NCBI GenBank assembly: GCA_022841475.1
Contig: JALHRJ010000050.1
Location: forward strand, 1-33,137
Length of the DNA stretch: 33,137 nt
DNA from: Cyclobacteriaceae bacterium
GTDB lineage: Bacteria; Bacteroidota; Bacteroidia; Cytophagales; Cyclobacteriaceae
Direction of reading: 5' to 3'
The position numbers and the translations under genes are program-made. Positions 8,152-16,205 of this stretch are shown here, piece after piece (within the stretch, counting starts at the first letter, position 1; the number at the start of each line of letters is the position of its first letter). The notes under the pieces are model-generated. The model searched no databases. It was not told where the DNA came from and was given only the letters and a program-made list of their open reading frames with translations.

Positions 8152-9690
8152 ATGAAAAAGAATATAATACGAGCAACGTTGTTTTTTGCCGCTATGCTTT
8201 CGGCACTCGCGTGCGATAACAATTTCGAAGAAATTAATAATAATACAAACGTGCCTACTGCTGTTACTCCAGATCTATTGTTGGCTGGTGTAATCCGAAA
8301 TACATTGAATAATCAGGTAGGCGAGGCCTGGGGCATTGGCAACATTGTTGTTCAACATACGGCTAAGATTCAGTTTGTGAACGAAGATCGTTACCTGTGG
8401 GGCGAGCTAAACGGAATTTGGAACACTGTGTATGGAAACATGCGCAATGTTCAGAACATCATCGATTTTGCTGAAGCAGCAGAGCCCGTTCAAAATAACT
8501 ACCTGGGCGTTGCTTTAATTCTAAAATCATGGATGTATTCATTAGCCACTGATGCCTATGGTGATATTCCTTACTCAGAAGCTACCAAAGGAAAGTCAGC
8601 GGGTGTGTATTTGGCAAAGTATGATACTCAAGAGTCTATATATGATGGTATCCTCGCAGACCTTAAGCGGGCTAACGAAATTCTTGGAACAAGTTCAGAG
8701 GCGATTGGCGGAGATTTACTATACAATGGTGGCTCTGCTTCGATCATTAAGTGGAGAAAACTCGCCAACTCGCTTCGGTTAAGATATCTTCTACGCATCT
8801 CAAACAAAAGAAATGTAGCTGCTGATATGCAGGCTATTCTTGGGAACCCTACACAAAATCCAATTTTTGAAAGCAATGCTGATAACGCGGCCTTAGTTTA
8901 CCAGGCAGCTGCACCAAATCAATGGCCCTTATATACAGCCCGGGTGGGTTCTTTTGATGAGTTTAGGCTTAGTAAAACATTGGGTGATGTATTAATTTCA
9001 TACAATGATCCCCGACTTGCTGTATTTGGCAGACCAACTCAAAATTCCGTTGTAGCTGGAACTCCTCTTATTGAAGGAGTTCCCAATGGATTAGAGGACA
9101 CACAAGCATTGAGTTATAATGGTGGGCCGCAAAATATTTCACGCGTTGGTTACACATTTGCATGTCTGGTTTGTAATGATGCAGGCCAGGCGCCCCCTTC
9201 GGCTAATGCATCGCGAGGTTTAATGATGACATATTCTGAATTACAATTCATACTAGCCGAAGCACGAGAGAAGGATTTAATATCAACGGGTGTTGCGGAA
9301 ACATACTATACCAATGGAATTCAGGCCAATATTGATTACTACAAAAGCATTGTTCCCAATGACTACGGAATTAATCTCGATTTGCCAGTGGATTATTTTA
9401 CGCAATCAGGTGTAGTATATGCAGGTACAACGGCTGAGAAACTTACAAAGATCGCTACGCAGAAATGGATTGCTCTATTTTTTAATGGATTAGAAGCCTG
9501 GTATGACTGGCGTAGATCGGGCTTACCTGCACTAACACCAGGTGCAAGTAACTTGAACAATAACTTGATTCCGGTACGATTTATCTATCCATTATCGGAG
9601 CAATCTTTAAATGGACCGAATCGCTCTGAGGCAGTTGCGCGTCAGGGTGCAGATAATTTAAATACTAATGTATGGTGGGATAAACCATAG
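8152..9690 (+). CDS. SusD/RagB family nutrient-binding lipoprotein
   Basis: This 512-residue surface lipoprotein is predicted to form the lid of the preceding SusC barrel and capture the substrate. The signal peptide ends in the lipobox ALAC with Cys21, followed by the acidic DNNFEE, as in surface-exported Bacteroidota lipoproteins. The helical TPR-type core shows the usual SusD-like landmarks: FEEINNNTNVPTAVTPDLLL, DAYGDIPYSEA, KWRKLANSLRLRYLLR, the late ELQFILAEA segment, and W(Y)DWRRSGLP near the C terminus. It fits the SusD-like_2 branch. It is co-transcribed with susC and followed by an intrinsic terminator at 9791. The ligand cannot be read from the sequence. Confidence 0.95.
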   Translation: MKKNIIRATLFFAAMLSALACDNNFEEINNNTNVPTAVTPDLLLAGVIRNTLNNQVGEAWGIGNIVVQHTAKIQFVNEDRYLWGELNGIWNTVYGNMRNVQNIIDFAEAAEPVQNNYLGVALILKSWMYSLATDAYGDIPYSEATKGKSAGVYLAKYDTQESIYDGILADLKRANEILGTSSEAIGGDLLYNGGSASIIKWRKLANSLRLRYLLRISNKRNVAADMQAILGNPTQNPIFESNADNAALVYQAAAPNQWPLYTARVGSFDEFRLSKTLGDVLISYNDPRLAVFGRPTQNSVVAGTPLIEGVPNGLEDTQALSYNGGPQNISRVGYTFACLVCNDAGQAPPSANASRGLMMTYSELQFILAEAREKDLISTGVAETYYTNGIQANIDYYKSIVPNDYGINLDLPVDYFTQSGVVYAGTTAEKLTKIATQKWIALFFNGLEAWYDWRRSGLPALTPGASNLNNNLIPVRFIYPLSEQSLNGPNRSEAVARQGADNLNTNVWWDKP

Positions 9691-9790
9691 GTAAAGTATA
9701 AAAATGGACAGCATGAAGATTCATCACCAGCTACAAATTGCTGCTTCATTGTTAAATGTCTCCAAAAGTATAGGGTTTAATTGTTGATTT

Positions 9791-9817
9791 CCGGGGCCGC
9801 AAGGCCTCGGATTTTTT
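9791..9817 (+). terminator. Rho-independent terminator after susD
   Basis: CCGGGGCC (9791-9798) pairs with GGCCTCGG (9803-9810), with one G-U pair, around a GCAA tetraloop, followed by ATTTTTT. It separates the susCD pair from the downstream phosphatase genes. It could act fully or as a partial terminator that gives higher transporter than enzyme transcript. Confidence 0.85.
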
Positions 9818-9853
9818 AACCCGGTTTATTCACACTATAAATGATCTCATTAC

Positions 9854-10948
9854 ATGAAAAACTGTTCGAAGCTTTTTCTGATTCTGTTTTTAGCTTGCTC
9901 AATTTCTTATGGACAACAGAAATTAAAAACTGAAAATATCATTCTTATTACGCTCGATGGACTTCGGTGGCAGGAAGTGTTTTCAGGCGCTGAGTCACGC
10001 TTGTTGTTAGATAAAAAATTTGTTGGGGATACCGCAGACACGTACAAAAGTTATTGGCGCGAAACCCCAGCGCAAAGACGCGAACTGCTCATGCCTTTTT
10101 TCTGGAATGTGATTTCCAAACAAGGCCAACTCTATGGAAACAGAAGCCTGAATAATAAAGTAAATACTACCAATAAAATGTGGTTCTCCTATCCGGGTTA
10201 CAATGAAATTCTTACAGGCTTTGCAGATGATGCGCGAGTAAACTCAAACGATCCAATTGATAACCCCAACCAAACGGTACTCGAATTTCTAAACAAACGA
10301 AAGGAGTTTCAGGGTAAGGTTGCCGCTTTCAGTTCCTGGGAAACATTTCCATGGATCATTAACACAAATCGGAGTGGTATTCCGGTCAATGCCGGATTCA
10401 GGAAATCTTTAACGAATCCAACCGAACGTGAAAGTTTAATGAATGACTTAATGTTTCAATTGCCCAATGAGTCTGGGGGAACCCGCCTGGATGCATTTAC
10501 ATTTCATTATGCATTCGAGTATTTGAAAAAAGATAAACCGCGGGTGCTATTTATTTCCTTCGATGAGACGGATCATTTCGCTCATGCGGGAAAGTATGAT
10601 AAGTACCTTGCCTCAGCTCAATATACTGATGGATTTGTTAAAACACTTTGGGAGTGGATCCAATCACAACCAAATTATAAAGACAAAACCACATTGGTCA
10701 TCACTACTGATCATGGTCGTGGCGATGTGAATCCGGACGACTGGCGCCATCACGGCAGCAAAATGCCAAAGGCCGGTGAAATCTGGTTTGCTTTTTTAGG
10801 GCCCGACACTCCGGCATTAGGAGAAGTGAAGTCCAATCAGCAATTATACCAGAGTCAGGTGGCCAGCACCCTATCTGCCTTATTGGGTATTGAGTACAAA
10901 AATGACCCTCAACCCGGTGATATTATACCATCGGTCATCAAAAAATAA
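9854..10948 (+). CDS. Alkaline phosphatase superfamily hydrolase, exported
   Basis: This 364-residue exported hydrolase has a signal peptide (KLFLILFLACSISYGQQ) followed by an alkaline-phosphatase/nucleotide-pyrophosphatase-type fold. The first metal Asp is in LITLDGLRWQE (Asp35). The probable nucleophile is Ser112 in FSYPGYNEILTG, where phosphodiesterases have Thr/Ser-Tyr/Phe-Pro. The second metal set is in FDETDHFAHAG (Asp240/His244) and TTDHGRG (Asp286-His287), and the last His is in WRHHGSK. Such enzymes cleave phosphate mono- or diesters outside the cytoplasm with two metal ions. The segment LACS resembles a lipobox, so lipoprotein anchoring is possible. It begins 37 bp after the susD terminator and precedes two further phosphoesterases. 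The exact substrate is not decidable; a sulfatase or phosphonate hydrolase activity is possible within this superfamily. Confidence 0.85.
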   Translation: MKNCSKLFLILFLACSISYGQQKLKTENIILITLDGLRWQEVFSGAESRLLLDKKFVGDTADTYKSYWRETPAQRRELLMPFFWNVISKQGQLYGNRSLNNKVNTTNKMWFSYPGYNEILTGFADDARVNSNDPIDNPNQTVLEFLNKRKEFQGKVAAFSSWETFPWIINTNRSGIPVNAGFRKSLTNPTERESLMNDLMFQLPNESGGTRLDAFTFHYAFEYLKKDKPRVLFISFDETDHFAHAGKYDKYLASAQYTDGFVKTLWEWIQSQPNYKDKTTLVITTDHGRGDVNPDDWRHHGSKMPKAGEIWFAFLGPDTPALGEVKSNQQLYQSQVASTLSALLGIEYKNDPQPGDIIPSVIKK

Positions 10949-10983
10949 CAACTCGTTGTAACTTACTTTCAATTCTTACCGCC

Positions 10984-13758
10984 ATGCGCATCTTATTTTT
11001 ACTTTCATTTGTTTTACTAATTGCTTGCAGCCAATCAAAAACTCCGAAGCACTGGATTGCCACAGCGCCTGCGGGTATGGAATATACCAACAACAACCGC
11101 ACGGGAACTACCGTAATTCCTAATGGCCGATTGTTAACACCAGTTGGAAAACAAATTGTAGTCGCCCCTCATCCCTTTGGACTTACACTTAGTCAGGATG
11201 GGCAAACTATCATCACTTCCAACTCGGGTACCGGACCATTTTCTATTTCTATTATTAATGATTACAATGCTGAGAGCCCATTCGTAAAACAAATCCCGGA
11301 AACGGTGAACCCGGAGGAAGGTTTGTTGAAAGCTGCATTTATGGGTCTTGCAATTTCACCCGACAATTCGAAAGTATATGTAGCTGGTGGCCAGCAAAAC
11401 CTGATTTACATTTTTGATTTGAAAACATTTAAGAAGATAGGGGAGATTTCGTGTAATAAAAGTTTTGATGATACGGATTACAGCGATGGCTATATCGGAG
11501 ATATGGTGCTCAATAAAAGAGGGGATCGGTTGTATGTGGTTGATCAGATTGGCTTTCGGATGATCGTAATTGATACCGAAAAGAAGGAAGTAATACACAA
11601 TGTAAAAACAGGTCGCTATCCGTTTGGGATTACACTTTCTCCGGATGAAAAAACCGTTTATGTAGCCAATGTAGGTGTATTCGAGTACAGCTATATTAAA
11701 ACACTTGATAAGAAACGCTTAAAAGAAACAGCTCTGAAATTTCCAGTGTCAGGATATGGATCAAAGGAAATGAAAGAGGGAATTAAAAATGATACACTGG
11801 AAGTTGCGGGGTTGGGTGATCCCAATGCTCCCGAGTCATTTTCGGTGTGGAGTATTGACTTAAGTAAAGATGTACCCGAGGTTGTATCCAAGGTAAAAAC
11901 AGGTGTCTTAGTCGGTGAGGAGGTGGAAGGAATTCCGGCTGTAGGCGGTTCAAGTCCTAATTCACTTGTGGCAACCGATCAGTTCGTTTATGTGAGTAAT
12001 GGCAACAATGATAATATCTCGGTGATCGATGCTAAAGAAAATAAAATAGTAAGTAGCATTGAATTAAAGTTGGACGAGCGTCTGGGTAATCTCAAAGGAG
12101 TAATTCCTTTTGGGCTTGCCATTTCTCCCGATCAAAAAAGATTGTATGTAGCAGAGGCCGGCATCAATGCGGTGGCGATCGTTGACATTACTACACGAAA
12201 AGTTCTGGGACATATCCCCACAGGTTGGTTTCCATCTAAATTAAAAGTAACACCCGATGGTAAACAGCTTGTAGTATCGAATGCAAAAGGTTTTGGCAGC
12301 GGGCCGAATGGCGGGAAAAATTTTAAGCCTTCATTTGAAGGTCGCGCGAATGATTATATAGGATCGTTGATGCTCGGAACGGTTTCAGTGATTGATATTC
12401 CAACGGATGCGGAGTTGAGCAAACTTACTGAAAAGGTTGTAGCTAATAATTTCTCGTTTAAAGAAGTTGAAGCATCAACAGTCAAAAATCCCATTCCTGT
12501 TTTTCCCAAAGAGAAAAAGTCTCCAATCAAATACATTGTGTTTATTTCAAAAGAAAACCGTACGTATGATGAAGTATTTGGTCAGTTGGAAAATGGAAAG
12601 GGCGATTCTTCATTAGCACGCTATGGATCAAACCGGTCATTCTCCAATCGCAAGAAAACTGCTTCCGTTGAAAATGCTACGGTCATGCCTAATCATTTGG
12701 CACTGGCAAAACAATTTGCTATCAGTGATAATTTTTATGTCGATGCAGATGTGTCCGCAGACGGTCATCGATGGCTCACCAACACGTATCCTAACGAATG
12801 GATGGAGACAACGCATCCGGCTGCGTATGGAGGTGGACGAAGACAAAAAGAGGAATCAAAAGCACCCGGTAAGTTTGGAATGACCGGTGCGTCCGGGGCC
12901 ATTTATCCGGAAGACTACAATCAACATGGATCTATGTGGGATCATATGCATCGTAATAACATTGAGTTTTACAATTTTGGATTCGGTGTTGAGTTTGATG
13001 CCGGAAGTTTTGCTGACTCTACGTTTAAATATGGCGGAGTGCGGTACCTGGTTAACTATCCGATGCCGGGTCCGCTGTATGATCGTACGTCCCGCATTTT
13101 TCCAACCTATAATATGGCTATCCCCGATCAGTTCCGTGCTGATATGTTTATTAAAGAGATTAATGAAAAGTATATTGATCAACAGAAAGACTTGCCGGCC
13201 ATGCTCACACTACAATTGCTTAACGATCATGGAGCAGGCGATCGTCCACATGCGGGATTTCCATTTATGGAAAGTTATATGGCCGATAATGATTTGGCGT
13301 TGGGCCGGGTAGTAGAGTATCTGAGTCATTTGCCGCAATGGAAAAACATGCTCATTGTAGTCACCGAAGATGATGCCCAGGGTGGACGCGATCATATTGA
13401 TGCTCATCGCAGTTTGTTAATGATTATTTCACCGCATGCGAAACGAAACTTCAACAGTCATCAGCATTATAGCTTCGGATCCATCTTTAAAACATTCTGG
13501 AATGTGTTGGGCATCCCTTATCTCAATCAGTATGATTTTGGAGTTACAAGTTTGAGTGATTGTTTTACGGATGAACCTGACTACACACCGTACAATGCGT
13601 TACAGGTAGACCCAAGAATATTTGAACCGCAAAAAGCATTGAATCCATTTGATGAAAAATTTGACTGGAAGGCATTGCAACAATCTCCTTTACTGGATAA
13701 TCCTGATCAGATCCAAAAGGCTCGTGAAGAAGATGATCGCACCAAAGTGAACCATTGA
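10984..13758 (+). CDS. YncE-like beta-propeller / phosphoesterase fusion lipoprotein
   Basis: This is a 924-residue, two-domain exported protein. The signal peptide ends in LLIAC (Cys15), so it is probably a lipoprotein. Residues of about 40-470 are YVTN-type beta-propeller repeats (LAISPDNSKVYVAGG, ITLSPDEKTVYVANV, DQFVYVSNGNNDNISVID, LAISPDQKRLYVAEAGINAVAIVD). From about 515 comes a phosphoesterase domain of the acid-phosphatase/phospholipase-C type: VFISKENRTYDEVFG, then NFYVDADVSADGHRW, LLNDHGAGDRPH near 746 and VTEDDAQGGRDHIDAHRS near 794 supply the metal-site Glu, Asp and His residues. It likely cleaves phosphoesters in the periplasm or at the surface, with the propeller binding substrate or partner. 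A paralogue follows 10 bp downstream. It ends in a charged tail. Confidence 0.88.
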   Translation: MRILFLLSFVLLIACSQSKTPKHWIATAPAGMEYTNNNRTGTTVIPNGRLLTPVGKQIVVAPHPFGLTLSQDGQTIITSNSGTGPFSISIINDYNAESPFVKQIPETVNPEEGLLKAAFMGLAISPDNSKVYVAGGQQNLIYIFDLKTFKKIGEISCNKSFDDTDYSDGYIGDMVLNKRGDRLYVVDQIGFRMIVIDTEKKEVIHNVKTGRYPFGITLSPDEKTVYVANVGVFEYSYIKTLDKKRLKETALKFPVSGYGSKEMKEGIKNDTLEVAGLGDPNAPESFSVWSIDLSKDVPEVVSKVKTGVLVGEEVEGIPAVGGSSPNSLVATDQFVYVSNGNNDNISVIDAKENKIVSSIELKLDERLGNLKGVIPFGLAISPDQKRLYVAEAGINAVAIVDITTRKVLGHIPTGWFPSKLKVTPDGKQLVVSNAKGFGSGPNGGKNFKPSFEGRANDYIGSLMLGTVSVIDIPTDAELSKLTEKVVANNFSFKEVEASTVKNPIPVFPKEKKSPIKYIVFISKENRTYDEVFGQLENGKGDSSLARYGSNRSFSNRKKTASVENATVMPNHLALAKQFAISDNFYVDADVSADGHRWLTNTYPNEWMETTHPAAYGGGRRQKEESKAPGKFGMTGASGAIYPEDYNQHGSMWDHMHRNNIEFYNFGFGVEFDAGSFADSTFKYGGVRYLVNYPMPGPLYDRTSRIFPTYNMAIPDQFRADMFIKEINEKYIDQQKDLPAMLTLQLLNDHGAGDRPHAGFPFMESYMADNDLALGRVVEYLSHLPQWKNMLIVVTEDDAQGGRDHIDAHRSLLMIISPHAKRNFNSHQHYSFGSIFKTFWNVLGIPYLNQYDFGVTSLSDCFTDEPDYTPYNALQVDPRIFEPQKALNPFDEKFDWKALQQSPLLDNPDQIQKAREEDDRTKVNH

Positions 13759-13768
13759 AGTTAATACT

Positions 13769-16195
13769 ATGATAAAGCCAAGAGGATTCTTTATTGTTGC
13801 TGCAGTATGTATGGCTGGCAGTTGGTATTCATGTAAACCAAAAAAGGATGTCAGCCTCCATCCACTGGCAACTCAGTTAGCTGAAAAGCAAGTGTTACTG
13901 CCCAATGGCTGGTCACTCAGCCCTGCCGGTACTACTATTTCGCTAGGCGATTTTCCAATGAATCTCGTAGTGGATCCTGCTGGAAAATTCATGGCGGTTA
14001 CGAACAATGGTCAGAGTAAACAAACGATTACCCTCATCGATGTTGCTACGGAAAAAATTCTGGACGAGGTGGAGATTAAAAAATCCTGGTATGGATTGAC
14101 TTTTAATAAGGATGGTACAAGGCTTTATGCTTCCGGTGGAAATGATAACATGATTCTTATTTATGCAATCAATAATTCAAAATTAGAGAAAGCTGATTCT
14201 ATTGTATTGGGTAAACCCTGGCCCGTTAAAATTTCACCTACTGGCATTGCGTTAGATGATGAGAAAGGCCGATTGTTTATTGCCACCAAAGAAGATAGCG
14301 CTTTATACATGGCCGATATCACATCCAAAGCAATTCAAAAGATTGAACTAGGCCATGAAGCCTACACTTGTTTGTTAAGTACGGATCGTAAAACAGTATT
14401 CGTTTCCCTCTGGGGTGGCGATAAAGTTGCGCTCGTGGATGCTGAGCAGGGAAAAATAATGGCAACGATCCCTGTAGGTAGCAATCCCAACGACATGACG
14501 CTGACAAAAGATGGTAAGTATCTTTTTGTATCTCACGCTAATGATAATTCAGTTTCCGTTATTGATACGCAAACACAAAAAGTTATCGAGGTTTTTACCT
14601 CAAGTCTTTATCCCGATTCACCAGCGGGCAGTACACCCAATGCAGTCGCGTTATCTTCCGATGAGCATACCCTGTACATCGCGAATGCGGACAATAATTG
14701 TCTGGCAGTGTTTGATGTGGAGGAACCGGGCGATAGTAAAAGTCTTGGTTACATTCCCACCGATTGGTATCCAACATCTATAAAAGTTTTTAACGATAAG
14801 ATCTGGGTAACCAATGGTAAAGGCGGACGCTCCTTACCAAATCCCAGGGGACCAGACCCCTATGAGGCTAGAACGGATTCAACCCAATACATTGGTTCAC
14901 TCTTTAAAGGAACCCTTTCAATCATTGCAACGCCATCACCTGAAGAGCTGACGATTTACACAGCGCAAACTTATAAGAACAGTCCGTATACCAAGGAGAC
15001 AGAACGACTGGCCGCGGGGGAGGCCGGCAATCCAATTCCGCGAAAGCCCGGGGATCCGACTCCCATTAAATACGTTTTCTACATAGTGAAAGAAAATCGA
15101 ACGTATGATCAGGTATTAGGTGATATGCCTACAGGCAATGGTGATTCCACCTTGTGTTTATTTCCTCAAAAGGTAACACCTAATCATCATGCGTTGGCTC
15201 GTGAGTTTGTGTTGCTCGATAATTTTTATGTGAATGCCGAAGTAAGTGCAGATGGTCACAACTGGTCCATGGCCGGGTACGCGAATGATTATGTAGAAAA
15301 GACCTGGCCAACTAGTTATGGCTCGCGGGGTGGTAGTTATGATTATGAAGGATCACGGGAAATTGCATTTCCCAAGGATGGCTTCATTTGGGATTATTGC
15401 AAACGGGCTGGGGTTACATACCGGAGTTACGGAGAGTTTGTCTCGGGTGGTAAGACCGGGGTAAAATCATTGGAGAATAATTCTGATTCAGATTTTCCTT
15501 CGTATGATCTTGAGATACCAGACATGCTACGATTTGAGAGATGGAAACAGGATTTTGATTCGTTAGTAAAAATTGATGCCCTTCCAAGGTTTAGTACCAT
15601 TCGTCTTCCCAACGATCATACGGCCGGAGCAAGAGTAGGCATGCCAACACCCAGGGCGATGCTGGCAGAAAATGATCTGGCCCTGGGTTCTCTGATTGAT
15701 CATCTCAGCAAAAGTAAGATCTGGAAAGAATCCGCAGTGTTTGTTTTAGAGGACGATGCTCAGAATGGTCCTGATCATGTAGATGCACATCGTTCTATTG
15801 CCTTTGTTATAAGTCCCTATGTAAAACGCAATGCCGTAGTGAGTCGTATGTATTCCACAGCCTCGATGCTTAGAACCATGGAATTAATCCTGGGGTTGAC
15901 ACCCATGAGTCAATATGATGCTGCAGCAACACCCATGTGGGAATGTTTCACAGCTTCACCGGATCTCACATCTTATAATGTAAAAGCAGCTACCTACGAC
16001 ATTAAAGAGATGAATAAAAAAATGACAGCAATTGCAAAACGTTCTGCAGAATTTAATCTAACTGTTATGGATGCCGCTCCGGATCTTGAGTTCAACGAAG
16101 TAATCTGGAAAACTATTAAAGGGTTGAATAGTAACATGCCTTCTCCGGTGCGCGGAGCCTTTATATTGCACCAGGCAGAGGGTGAAGATGAATAG
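13769..16195 (+). CDS. YncE-like beta-propeller / phosphoesterase fusion protein (paralogue)
   Basis: This 808-residue exported paralogue of the preceding protein has the same order of domains. The signal peptide ends near WYSC (Cys22), a poor lipobox, so anchoring is uncertain. Propeller repeats span about 40-390 (SPAGTTISLGDFPMNLVVD, DKVALVDAEQGKIMATIPVG, KYLFVSHANDNSVSVIDTQ, HTLYIANADNNCLAVFDVE). The phosphoesterase domain starts near 430: YIVKENRTYDQVLGDMPTG, NFYVNAEVSADGHNW, LPNDHTAG near 612, and LEDDAQNGPDHVDAHRS near 660. Catalytic motifs match the first copy, but the propeller is shorter by about 80 residues. The start lies 10 bp after the previous stop and the TonB receptor follows 10 bp later, so the genes form a tight operon. 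A different substrate range from its neighbour is likely. Confidence 0.88.
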   Translation: MIKPRGFFIVAAVCMAGSWYSCKPKKDVSLHPLATQLAEKQVLLPNGWSLSPAGTTISLGDFPMNLVVDPAGKFMAVTNNGQSKQTITLIDVATEKILDEVEIKKSWYGLTFNKDGTRLYASGGNDNMILIYAINNSKLEKADSIVLGKPWPVKISPTGIALDDEKGRLFIATKEDSALYMADITSKAIQKIELGHEAYTCLLSTDRKTVFVSLWGGDKVALVDAEQGKIMATIPVGSNPNDMTLTKDGKYLFVSHANDNSVSVIDTQTQKVIEVFTSSLYPDSPAGSTPNAVALSSDEHTLYIANADNNCLAVFDVEEPGDSKSLGYIPTDWYPTSIKVFNDKIWVTNGKGGRSLPNPRGPDPYEARTDSTQYIGSLFKGTLSIIATPSPEELTIYTAQTYKNSPYTKETERLAAGEAGNPIPRKPGDPTPIKYVFYIVKENRTYDQVLGDMPTGNGDSTLCLFPQKVTPNHHALAREFVLLDNFYVNAEVSADGHNWSMAGYANDYVEKTWPTSYGSRGGSYDYEGSREIAFPKDGFIWDYCKRAGVTYRSYGEFVSGGKTGVKSLENNSDSDFPSYDLEIPDMLRFERWKQDFDSLVKIDALPRFSTIRLPNDHTAGARVGMPTPRAMLAENDLALGSLIDHLSKSKIWKESAVFVLEDDAQNGPDHVDAHRSIAFVISPYVKRNAVVSRMYSTASMLRTMELILGLTPMSQYDAAATPMWECFTASPDLTSYNVKAATYDIKEMNKKMTAIAKRSAEFNLTVMDAAPDLEFNEVIWKTIKGLNSNMPSPVRGAFILHQAEGEDE

Positions 16196-16205
16196 ATATA
16201 GCTGA

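Noticed and set aside
10984..16195. Long antisense frames within the two phosphoesterase fusion genes
   Set aside because: They are shadows of strongly conserved coding sequence, with no family pattern of their own.
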